DNA from: Psoroptes ovis
Taxonomy: Eukaryota > Arthropoda > Arachnida > Sarcoptiformes > Psoroptidae
NCBI GenBank assembly: GCA_002943765.1
Contig: PQWQ01000002.1
Coordinates: forward strand, 930,001 to 994,000
Reading direction: 5' to 3'
DNA: 64,000 bases
The notes below the pieces were generated by a model. That model was not told where the DNA came from, did no database searches, and saw nothing but the letters and a program-made list of their open reading frames with translations. Numbering within the stretch: the first letter of the stretch is position 1; each line of letters begins with the position of its first letter. Of this stretch, positions 1 through 10,886 are shown one piece after another. The position numbers and the translations under genes are program-made.

Positions 1-3000
1 CAAATCACAATGTGGATCGAATTTCATATGGTCATAATTTATTTTTTCATTATCAGGTTCGTTCATTGTTTTGAATGATTTCCATTCATTTAAATGATCA
101 TTATTTTTATTATGATTAGTTGATGGAGGTTGCTGACGCTGATGATGTTGAGGATATTGATGTCCTTTGGTAGGATATTGATGACCATATGAATGGTATT
201 CATTCATTCGTGGATATGATTGCGGTTTATCATAATTGTGATTATTATTTCCATTGCCTTTATTGCTAATACGATTATTGTCATTAGATGCGCATTCAAT
301 TTGACGTACTTTTATCTCAAACATATCATCATCTATCATTTCGGCCATATTCATTAGATTAACGAATAAATAAATTTCTGAACGTTCAAATTTGAATTTT
401 TTCGATGTTCGTTCATGGATACGTTGGCCGCAAATTTTTTCACCATCAATCGATAAATATCTTTGTTCACAACTACCATCATCGTTTAAATTGAATTTCA
501 TTAAAATCACATCTAATTGACATATGTTTGATTTTGCTTTGCGTACATGTAAATGACAAATTAAATTGTCATTCATTTTTTGTAAATCTTGACTTTTCAA
601 TTCAAAATATACTTTATCAATGAATGTTTGTTCACATAATTTTGGTTTATTCGTTTGTTTTGATTGCTGCTTTTGATGAATAGATTTAGTTGTTTGTTCT
701 ATGGTTGGTGCATTCGTTACAGTTGAACGATGATCATCATCATATGAAGAATCGGTCGTTGAAAATGATCGTGATGGTGCTACAGATGTTGTTGTTTTAA
801 AAGTAGTTGTTTTAGATGTAGTCGTCATTGTTGGACCATAATCATGAATATTATTCATTGGTTCAATATGATTCATTGATTGATCTTCATTTACAACTGT
901 AATATTTTTACTAAAATAATTCATTGGATTCATTTCATTTTCACGTTGTTGCTGCATTGGAAATGATTGTTTTTGTTGAGGATGCTTTTCATCTTGACCA
1001 GAATTGTGATCATCTGAATAAATAACTTGGGGTTTTATTTCCATTGTAGCTTTGTTGCGTGTATCAAATTCTGATATGATATCATCATCATCGTATTTGA
1101 ATGAATTTTTGGTCATCGCTGGAGAGTGTATTGGTTTAATATTGTACTTTGATGTTTTTGAATTTGGATTCATTTTAGACACTCTATCTGCTGAATGTTG
1201 AGATATTGATCCAGTTGTTGTAGCTACTGTAGCCGGGGTAGATGGTCTTCCTGGTATGCAATCTATTTGTTCTAGTGTTAAATGAAAACCGTTCGCTGTT
1301 TGCTGATGGTTTGTATGAAAGTGTAATAATAGCTTCTCCTGCAAAAATGGCAATTCCTCTAAAAAAATTATAGAATAAATTGAAAGATATAAATCATTAA
1401 AAAACAAAATTGGTCAAACTTACTCGAAGTAAATTGATCAAGAATACCACAAAATCTAGTATTGAATATATCTAAATAATCACCGCGACAATTGCCATCT
1501 TCACCAACAACATTAAAATTGATAAACGTCACTTTTAAACGGCAAACATTGGCACTGTTTTTTCGTATCAAATATGAACAATCTAAATCATTAAAGTAAC
1601 GATAGGGATAACCAGGTGATTTTATTTCAAACATTTTATCATCAAATGTTTGATCACAATAAATTGTTTCCACGATAGGTTGTTGTAGTTGATGTTTAGG
1701 TGTCTTTGGTTGCGATTGCGGCGATGGTGGCTGCGGATTCATTACTGGCATTGATGACTTGATTCCTGGTGGAATATTTTTATTTGGTTGCGATGTTGGT
1801 TTTGCTTGTGGTGGCGATGATGGAGCTGGTAATTGTGTATCTAAACAAGGTAATTGTGTATAACTTGCGCGAAAACCTTTGAAAGATGGTTTCACCATAG
1901 CACTTCGACTACTTGTGACCATATGAATGGCCAGATCTTCTTTCCGTTTATTCATCAATATCATCGACACATCTTTTAATTGATGTCCACAATATCTGAT
2001 GCCATTGATTTCTAAATAATCTATATTACATTCAGGCGAATAATCAAAATCGAATTCGATAAATCTTAATTGAGCCATACAATTATCTGGCAATGGTGTA
2101 ATATGATATGTACAATTAACGTTTGGAGGATAATAATTTGGATAATCATAAGATTGTATATGTCCTGTTACTTCTGTGACACATATTTCACATATGGATG
2201 GCAATGATGGTAAGAAAATAAATTTACTATTGTTGTTATCATCATCAATCAATTGTTCTTGTTGTTGTTGAGGATGTTTTATGCCATCATTTCGATTTAA
2301 CGTCAATGATTTTGCACCAGAAATTGTATCGCAATTGATTTGTTTTGCTTGTATCATGAATCCTTTGCGTGGTCGAAATGATATGCTTCGGAAATAAATA
2401 CGTTTTTCAGGTTCATAAAACGGTATCTGAATTATTGAATTTGGTCTGTTTGAATTACAATATTTTACATTATCAATCAAAAGATAATCTTCCATACATT
2501 TTGTTGATGGTTCTAAATCAAAATCATTAAAATATAATTCTAATTTGCAATAACGACTATGTCTTCGTTGAATAGCGTAAACACAACTCAAGTTTGGCAA
2601 ATAATATTGTGGATAATTTGGACTTTCAAATTCAAAATAAGTCGAACTGAATGTTTGTTGACAAATTTGATTTGCATGATATATTTGATAGGGTGAAAAT
2701 GGATCGGCAGTATTTTTTAACATTGAAGGTTTCGATGGCAATGACGGCAAACGTTTTGTGCCATCAATATTATCATGTTGTTGAGGACATTCATTTTGAC
2801 GAATTTTAATGTAAAAACCTCGGCCACTAATCATGTGATCTGATGCAAAGCTAATGATGAATTCATTATCATAGAATGGAAAGAGTCGCACACTATTTTT
2901 GGGAATCGTTCCACATTGTTTGATGCCATTAAAACTGAGGTAATCTTTGGTGCAATCTAAACTTGTTTGCAAATCAAATTCAATGAAATGTATCTGCAAA

Positions 3001-6000
3001 AAGCAAACATTGATACCAGGCGTTTTATATTTAACAATACGATAATCACAATAGGAATTTGGTGGATAAGATGACGGATATAATGGGCTTTGAATTTCAA
3101 ACGAAGGGCTCATAAATATTCGACTACAATGATGATGCTGTTGAGGTGATTCATGAACTTTTGATCGTTGTTGATCAATCGGTGATTTAGTTTGTAAATC
3201 GAATGATAATGCTGGCGATGAACATTCGATTTGACGTAAATATAAACGGAATCCTTTATCAAACGATGTGTGGAAAGAATCGGAATGAAAATGTATGAAA
3301 AATGTTTCATTACTACGGAATGGATATGTACGTGTTTGGATGTCGGTCATTTTGCCACAAAATTGTTCCTTATTATCGAAATCGATGAAATCTGATTTGA
3401 GACAATTTTTTTCGAAATCATAAGGTTGCAATTCGAATGAATCGAAATTGATTTCGAGTTTACAAATATTGGTATCATAAGGTAAAATCATATATAAACA
3501 ATCTAAGTCGATTGGATAATTTTCAGGAAAATTTGGACTATGAATGAAAAATTCTTTATGCCGAAATGTTTTCGAACATATCAAACTATTTATGTTTGGA
3601 TTTGATGGAATATATTTCCATTCAGGTAGACTTGAATCAAATTCAGATGTTTGATGCAGAAAATTTTCCATTTGTTGCGTATCATTATTAAAAATTGGAT
3701 CATAATATCGATGCTGTTGTATGTGTTGTTGTTCAAATTTTGATTGCTCTAAACTTTGTAAATTTTCTTTTGATTCATCTTGATGATGCACATAATGCTT
3801 ATCATCTAAATCGCTTGCTTCACGTATTATACGATCACCTTTACATTCAAGTTGTTCAACTTCAATATGATAACCTTTACGTTCATTTGTGGAATCTGTA
3901 TGAAAATTAATAATCATTTCTTGCTTGTCAAACACATAAATTCGACTTGTTTCTTGATTCAGTGTACCGCACAAACGTACAGCGCTACCGATTTCCATAT
4001 AATCATATTGACAATCTTGACTTGCTTCAAGATCAAACATTTTGAAATGCAATTCTAAATAACAAACCTTATTCGAATATTTCTTGATTGTAAAAATACA
4101 GTCTAGAATCGAAAAAATGTTAAATTAAGAGAAAAATTCAACCTGAAGAATTATATTCTTCCGACATGAAAACTTACTCTGATTTTCTTTATAATAGCCA
4201 TCAATCGATGACTCACTGATTAGGTTAAATTTTTTTTCAGTGAAAATTTTCTCACACGATTTCACGGATCTTGGCTTTGGATACATCATTGACATACCAT
4301 TAATATCGATAATGTTATTGCATGGCATTTGTGTGACATTCAAATGAAATCCTTTACCATTATCATTTTGTTGATTATCACTCTTGAATAGAAATCTTAG
4401 ATTATTTTCATTTTCTTTGAACGATATGATTTTTTCTTTATGCAGCAATCGTTGTCCACAATAACGATCATTTTGTGATAATTGAAAAAAATCACCATTA
4501 CAATTATTTAAATTTGACAAGTCAAAATCGATAAAATTAATTTTCAAGCTACAATGATCTTTCAATCGTTCGATCGTGTATGTGCAGATTAGATTATTTG
4601 GATATTTATTCGGATAATTCAATGATTTCAATGATCCATGTTGTTCATGTAAAACAATATTACATTTATGTTGTTGTCTATTATTAACATTGATTGATGA
4701 TTGATCATTCAATAATATTTCATCTATTGGCATAAATGCATTTCGACAATCGAATAATTGTCGTAATTTTATATGAAAACCTGATGATGTAATTTGACTG
4801 TCAGTTTGAAAACGTATTGTTTTAATTGATTGATCAAAACGAAATATATTTCGTGAATCTTTCGGTAAATGACCACAAAAATTTTCACCATCAATTTCGA
4901 AAAAATCATATGCACACATTTCTGATTGTTCTAAATCGAAATGTATGAATTTCAATTCAAGCCCACAAACATTTGAAGATTTTCGTACAATATAATGTAT
5001 GCAATTTAAATTATTACTATAATTTCTAGGGAAATTATCGCTTTTGATTTCGAATTCAATTTCATTATGACGATATTCACAATCATTTTGTTTAAAATCA
5101 GGAAAATTTGATGCCAACATTTCAACTGGATCATTATTTTTAAGATAATTATGGCCAAAAGATTGATTACATGAATTGTAAACTGTTTTATAATGAATAT
5201 TGAAGCCATTTGAATTTATGATACTATCAAGCACAAGTCTTGATTAAATGAAAAAATGATATCATCATTTTACAAATTAAAATTAAAGTAGATAAAAAGG
5301 GATTTGCGTACCTAAAAACAAAATCTTTTTCATAATTTGGATCAATTGTAACAATATCCATACGATTTTTCCAATCACTGTGACAATAACGTTTACGATT
5401 ATTGAATTCAAGATAATTATTATTACAGCCATTATGATTTGCTATTAATGGCTGAAATTCTTTCTCGACTATCTTGCCATTTTGATCATTATCATCAGTA
5501 TCAATTATATTAAAATCATAAAAATATAATTCTAAACTACAAACATTCCTATTAATCGGTTGTATCCGAAATAAACAATCAATATTTTGTTTTGTATCCA
5601 TAAAACTTGTTATGTTTCCTTCATTTGATATTAACCAAAATTCACATTTATTCATTGCAGCTTTTTTCGTTCGATGCATGATGGACGATGATGGTAATGT
5701 GGTAAGGTCATCATAATCATAATCTATTCAAAAAAAATATGAAAATTTAAAATTGAACAACAAAGTAAAAAATTAGTGATGTTTTTTTCTTTCTTTGATT
5801 TTGAATGTCATCGAAAAAAAGAAATTTTTCGAAAGATTTGTGTTCATGATAAAATTATAATCTAACCTCGAATCAAACTGACAAAAGATTTTGATATTTA
5901 AATATATTTAATTTAAATAAATTAAAAATTCATTGACCGAATTTTTAATGCGTAAAAAAATTGAAAATTTACGGAATCAAAACACAATTAAAAAAACAGT

Positions 6001-7393
6001 AAAATAAACACAGAAAATAACCTCGACAATGAAATCTTTTTGCCAGCGAAAAAAAAAAAAAAATCAAAATCAAAATGGATAAATTATTTTTTGAAATGAA
6101 ACAATAATGACAAAAAAAATCTTTCTTTGAATAATCTTAATAGTCCAAAGTAATTATCATCAACCATTGTTATACATTTTTCTTTGATGTTGCTTTTATC
6201 CTTCAAAAAAAAAGCAAAAATTATAATAACAATAATTTACATAGACACACATATATATGGTTGAATTGCATTAAATTTTTTGATTCAATAAGAAAAATTG
6301 AGAGAAGAAGATGAAACTTCATTTCATCGTTCACTCTGTGTTATCATCATCATCATCATCACATGAAACAATAATTAGTTAATTAGTCGTAAATTATCAA
6401 AAATAAAATAAAATTTGGTCAAAAAATGAAGCATAATTACTGGCACACGGCTATGCTGATCTATGAGTGTTTTATGATTTGTAATTTAAAATGTAACATT
6501 GTCAAACACATCGAAAATACATCGAGAAGATTGAAATATTTCAATGAAAAAAATCATTGAATTTTTTGTCAAGAATCTATGGGATTTTTTCTTGAAAAAA
6601 TATATAAGAAATTGAAGATTTTGCAAAGTTATAATTAAGAAAAAATTAAAAATAATAATTTCTATTAATATTCAATTCAAAACACGTGCAATTAATCAAC
6701 TAAAAGAACGAAAAAAAAATGTACATTTGACATTGACATTTGTTTTGATCTATTCATTGTTTTTTTTTTTCATTTTTTCGTAATATCGATGACATATATT
6801 TTTCTTGCTTTGTTTGTGTACAAATTAGATATAAAAATATCCATAAAATTTTTTTCGCTTTTTTCAAATTAAATTCTAATTTTAATGATGAAAAAATTAT
6901 AATTGTTTTATGTCTATTTCTATCATTTTTTCTTGAGAAATGAAAAATGAAAAAATATTTATGCAATCATTCTCACATCAAACACGTATTTCATTGATGA
7001 CCGTATGATGATGATGATGATGATAATGAACTTAATTGGTTGTAATGAATTCAAAATTAGAAAAATTACGAAATTTTTTCAACTTACCTTTATTTCTATT
7101 TTCATCGTCATTTATCAAATACAATTCTGTATGATTTTTATTCTGAGTTTTTGAAGGAATTTCAAAGGGGAAAATATTTTAGATTATTTTCCATTCATTC
7201 TTAGCGAAAATATTAGTTTTTCTCGAGTGAAAAAACCACTTACCGGGTTTCGGTGATTCAATATGTCATAAAATTGTGTGTTGAAATTTTCGGTCAACAT
7301 ATGCACATTAGTATTACAATGTATGAGTTGAATTCTCGAATTCAAACAAAATAAATTGAAAATAATTAGAATTAAAATTGATATCTTTGCCAT
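1..7393 (-). CDS. Secreted multi-CUB-domain protein, at least 10 CUB domains, 3' end outside the window
   Basis: Six exons join in frame: 7244-7393, 7088-7142, 5312-5723, 4178-5238, 1424-4102 and 1-1358 (open to the window edge), about 1905 codons visible. Exon 1 starts MAKISILILIIFNLFCLNSR, a good signal peptide. From exon 3 on I count ten CUB repeats. Each opens with a Cys, has an SPNYP-like turn, then C-x-L-x-h-x-F-x-x-F-D-L, a Cys before an acidic YDYxEI or DYLEI strand, xFCG, and ends with GFhhxhxQxxC. Linkers are rich in Gln, Pro, Ser and Asp. No EGF, LDL-A, protease or membrane segment is visible. CUB domains are extracellular ligand-binding beta sandwiches, often calcium dependent through D/E residues like those seen here. 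The last visible residues (HCD) suggest an eleventh repeat begins. The partner and role are unknown, and I cannot assign a named orthologue. Junctions are all in phase, so the model is strong; the 3' end is missing. Confidence 0.88.
5724..7087 (-). other. Large second intron of the multi-CUB gene
   Basis: This 1364-nt stretch lies between the 55-nt second exon and the first CUB exon. It is AT-rich, with poly-A/T runs and a short CAT trinucleotide run near 6345, and no coding signature on either strand. It is far longer than the other introns of this gene, which are about 60-100 nt. Early long introns often hold regulatory sequence, but nothing specific can be read here. Confidence 0.6.
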
Positions 7394-8654
7394 ATTGATT
7401 CAATTGATTGATTGATTGATTATTTTTACAAATAATTGAGGATTTTGACGCTTTTTCTATGAATAAATTGGCGTAAAAATCAATTCAAATTCATTGCAAA
7501 TAGAATTGATGATGATTTTTGAATTTGTTTGAATTTAAAATTTAAAAAATTTCGTTGATTTGATCACTTGATGCTTGAAAATAATGTTTGATTGTTGAAG
7601 AAAAACGAAAGAAATGTGATACGAGTTAGCTGACGCGAGACCAACTAATAATAATGATGATATTAGTTTGTTTTGAAAGTGATGGACAACAAGATAAAAG
7701 TGTCCACATTAATTAATCTTTAACAGTAAAAAAAAAATAGTGAAAAACATAAAAAACAACAGTAAGCAATAAATGATCTATGAAATGATAGAATGATGGT
7801 AAGATGAAGAAGAATGGCCATCAAAAATAAAAGATGATATCACATATACAAAAAACATGCAAAAACAACAACAGCAGCAATCAACAAATGACAACTAATT
7901 TCATTACATTATTGTCATTATCATTGTTGTATTTTAAATGTCAATTATTATTATCTTCATTGTCCACACACACACTTGTTAAGATTGCAGATTGTATTTT
8001 TTTATTTAATTTTAATTTACTATTTCAAATTTAAAATTCTCACACTTTCTCTTTTTAAATTTAAAAAGAAATTTATTTCGTTTTGTTTTTATTTTTCTAC
8101 AAAAGAAATTCTCTCTTTCCAGTTCGATGAATTTGAATTATAAATTATGAATTAATAATAATTTCGGATTCATTTCAATTTTTATTTAAATTACCAAATG
8201 GATGTTTAAATGCAAAAAAAAAAAAAAATTATTCAAAAGTTTCGAAGCTTTCGAAGGTCGTTAAAAATTATAAGAATTTTCAATGATAATCATTGTTGAT
8301 GACAATCATTGATTATCAATCATTGATGATCTTTGAACATTTTTGCATTGAAGATGAGAAGACATAAATTTAAATTAAACAATGGAAAGAATAATTTTAA
8401 TTAGATCAAAAACGTTTGAACCTTGGTTGAACTAAATTTAATGATTTTGATGATGATTTCAGTGATTTCCTTTGTGTCAAATGGAAAACAATTTAAATCG
8501 AATTGGTTTTATTTTTTTTCCGAGACGTCCTTTATGAATTTTTCCTAAAAAAGACGATTTTTGTTTTTGTTTTCATTTTTTTATAACTCGCACATTGTTG
8601 ACTTTTTAATTTTGATCAAAAATTAATTTGATTTGAATTTTTAATTTTTCAATC
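7394..8654. promoter_or_regulatory. Shared upstream region of the multi-CUB gene and CWC15
   Basis: The two flanking genes are divergent, so this 1.26-kb gap must hold both 5' UTRs and both promoters. It is AT-rich with an ATTG run at about 7397-7425 and an imperfect repeat of ATCATTG units near 8285-8330. No ORF here looks coding, and no clear TATA box or initiator can be singled out. Confidence 0.4.
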
Positions 8655-9469
8655 ATGACCACAGCCGCAAGACCTACATTTGATCCTGCTAAAGGTGGCA
8701 CTGGACGAGGTGAAAAAAGTCTTAGTGCATTATCAAAACAATATTCATCCAGAGATTTACCATCTCATTTAAAATTGAAATATCGGTAAAAAATTTTTTT
8801 TTCAAACTTGGTTTATTCAAATAATATATTTGATTTCATTTCAGACAAAGTGGACAAAATACAATTGATGAGGTTAAAAATAAAGACTTTCGTAAAGAAC
8901 TTGAAGAACGTGAACGTTTAGCACAATTGGAAAAAGATGGAAAACGAGGACAAATTTCCAGACAACAGCAATTGCAGCAGCAGCAACAACAAATTAGTAG
9001 TAATCATTCCGATACATCTTCATCAAATAAAAAACCTCGTTTAGAATATCAGCGGACACTGAATAATATGTCTCAATTAGATGCAGATGAAAAATTAGAC
9101 GATGACGAAGATGATGATGATGATCGGGATAATAATGATTCCGATTCAGATGATGATTCTGAAGATGATACTCAAGCATTATTGGCACAGTTGAATCGTA
9201 TCAAACGTGAAAGAGCTGCTGAAGAAGCCAAACGAGAAGAAGAGCGACGAAATCATGAGAATAAAATACGTATGGAAAATATTTTATCTGGCAATCCTTT
9301 ATTAAGCACTGGACAATCGACAAATTTTAAAGTGAAACGACGATGGGATGATGATGTTGTATTCAAGAATTGTGCAAAAGATGATCATAAAGATAAGGAT
9401 AAATCATTCATCAACGATACATTACGATCTGATTTTCATAGAAAATTCATGGACAAGTACATAAGATAA
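8655..9469 (+). CDS. CWC15: Spliceosome-associated protein CWC15 homolog
   Basis: Two exons, 8655-8785 and 8845-9469, split an Arg codon across a 59-nt intron and give 251 aa; human CWC15 is close to 229. The N-terminus (MTTAARPTFDPAKGG, then SSRDLPSHLKLKYR) and the C-terminus (RRWDDDVVFKNC, then FHRKFMDKYIR) are the hallmark conserved ends of the family. Between them are a Gln run, a long Asp/Glu tract and an Arg/Glu-rich coiled segment, which are normally low in conservation. CWC15 belongs to the PRP19-associated set and sits in the activated spliceosome, in the nucleus. The start ATG is preceded by AATC and is the first in frame with the conserved N-terminus. The gene is convergent with CARNMT1, with 67 bp between the stops, so their 3' UTRs probably overlap. 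Confidence 0.95.
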
Positions 9470-9536
9470 AATTTTTTATTCAATTTACAATTTATTTTTT
9501 TCACTTCACAATGTTAAATAACAATTAAAAAATAAT

Positions 9537-10721
9537 TCATTTTTGACAAACAAAAAATATTGAGTGATATTGATATGAAACCATTGAATTCGGATTGCGT
9601 GTATAATAACATGTTTGATTTGTTTTTTCATGTAAAAATTTAAAATTGAATGATTCAATAATTTCACGAATAATTTCATAACTTGGCTCAATGGAATTAT
9701 CAGCCATATCGGCATAATGATAAAGTAATGGACCGAAATTAATCCAGATACCATTGGTTTTCAAAATGTTATAAATTGTTTCGATATATGAAATGACATT
9801 TTGTGCTGTATCCAAAAAGAAACACGTGCATATGCAATCAAATTGTTGTGGTTGTTGATTGAATATTTCAATGAATGAACCAGCAATCATTGAAAAATCA
9901 ACGTCTTTCGAGATTATTGCTGGATTGACATCAGGGAATTTTATCAGAGCTGTTTGATGATTTGAGTATAAATTATTGGAAAATTGTGTTACCCATGGAT
10001 AAAATGTAAATGTGTTAATTGTATCAATTTTATTGAGTATAAAATTGGCTACGAACAACATCATCAAACTGAATTCATTTCCTTGACATGAATAACCTCG
10101 TTTAGCTATTTCATATGGTAATCTACCTAAACCAGCACCAGGCACTAAAATTTTGATTTGATTTCGGTTTTCTTTTCGAGGAAAATATTCTTCAATCATA
10201 TTCAATATTGGCATAAAACATGATTCACGTTCATTATGACCATCCATACACCATTCGCGCACTATTTGATTTAATATTGAATCAATACGCGAAATATCTA
10301 AATCTTTCTCTGCTTTAATTTGTAATTTTTTATTATCATTCAAAAATACATGATTGCGAAATATTCTTGTAGTATCACCCAATATAATTTTAATTATTTC
10401 ATAATTATGTAAGATACATGTTTGTATTCTTGATAAATGATTTACATAATTTTTCAATAAATTTTTATGTTTGTCATCCATTGTTTCGATAAAATCAATT
10501 CTTTTTTGTACTTTTTTCAAATTAAAACTTTTATAATAACGAAACGTATTTATAATATCAAAAAAATGTTGTTGCTCTTCTAAATCTTCACTCAATGTCG
10601 ATGCCGTTTCATTTGTATCGCCGATTTCATCATTGTCAGGATTATTCTTCGCCGGTACGTCCAAATGATTTAAGGATTCAATCATAGTATCATCATCATC
10701 ATCATTTAAATGTTGGGACAT
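9537..10721 (-). CDS. CARNMT1: Carnosine N-methyltransferase (UPF0586/N2227 family)
   Basis: A single exon of 394 aa, close to the roughly 400 aa of animal CARNMT1. The enzyme transfers a methyl group from S-adenosylmethionine to carnosine to make anserine. The family SAM-binding signature is clear: VPGAGLGRLPYEIA near residues 193-206, followed by GNEFSLMMLFVANF. Further on are FYPWVTQFSNN, the PDVNPA region, DFSMIAGSFIEIF, CICTCFFLDTAQN and GIWINFGPLLYH, all typical family blocks in the right order. The N-terminus has an Asp run and is acidic, as is usual. The ATG at 10721 is only 12 bp from the copia target duplication, so its own 5' UTR and promoter have been displaced by 8.4 kb. Whether it is still transcribed, perhaps from the LTR, cannot be told. 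Confidence 0.95.
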   Translation of the reverse strand: MSQHLNDDDDDTMIESLNHLDVPAKNNPDNDEIGDTNETASTLSEDLEEQQHFFDIINTFRYYKSFNLKKVQKRIDFIETMDDKHKNLLKNYVNHLSRIQTCILHNYEIIKIILGDTTRIFRNHVFLNDNKKLQIKAEKDLDISRIDSILNQIVREWCMDGHNERESCFMPILNMIEEYFPRKENRNQIKILVPGAGLGRLPYEIAKRGYSCQGNEFSLMMLFVANFILNKIDTINTFTFYPWVTQFSNNLYSNHQTALIKFPDVNPAIISKDVDFSMIAGSFIEIFNQQPQQFDCICTCFFLDTAQNVISYIETIYNILKTNGIWINFGPLLYHYADMADNSIEPSYEIIREIIESFNFKFLHEKTNQTCYYTRNPNSMVSYQYHSIFFVCQK

Positions 10722-10732
10722 TTTTCAAATTA

Positions 10733-10737
10733 GAAAT
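10733..10737. repeat. Target-site duplication GAAAT, left copy
   Basis: GAAAT directly abuts the outer end (TGTCAG, plus strand) of the left LTR. The same five bases abut the other end of the element at 19113-19117. Five bases is the normal duplication for copia integrases. Confidence 0.85.
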
Positions 10738-10868
10738 TGTCAGTACAAGTGTTTTTTTACAACTAATTTTTTATTTACAGCTATTTACACTTGAGCGATG
10801 CTCGAATAATAAAAATATGTTTTTAACAAAAAAGGACCGTTCATATAGTGCAGGTCCAAATTCTAACA
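10738..10868 (-). repeat. 3' LTR of the copia element (131 bp)
   Basis: On the minus strand it begins TGTTAGAATTTGGACCTGCA and ends CTTGTACTGACA, so it has TG...CA ends. It contains a TATATGA box near its start and an AATAAA signal (GTAAATAAAAAA) in the second half. From 10741 to 10868 it matches 18986-19112 almost perfectly, apart from a one-base indel and one or two substitutions at CCAAATTC versus CACATTC. At 131 bp it is short for an LTR, within the known range for copia-type elements. It ends 17 bp upstream of the CARNMT1 ATG, on the same strand. Confidence 0.88.
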
Positions 10869-10880
10869 CCTCCCCCTGGA
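10869..10880 (-). promoter_or_regulatory. Polypurine tract (plus-strand primer site)
   Basis: The minus strand reads CCAGGGGGAGG directly before the TGTTAG start of the 3' LTR. A purine run at exactly this place is the expected plus-strand priming site. It stands out as a G-rich stretch in AT-rich DNA. Confidence 0.85.
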
Positions 10881-10886
10881 CCTGGA

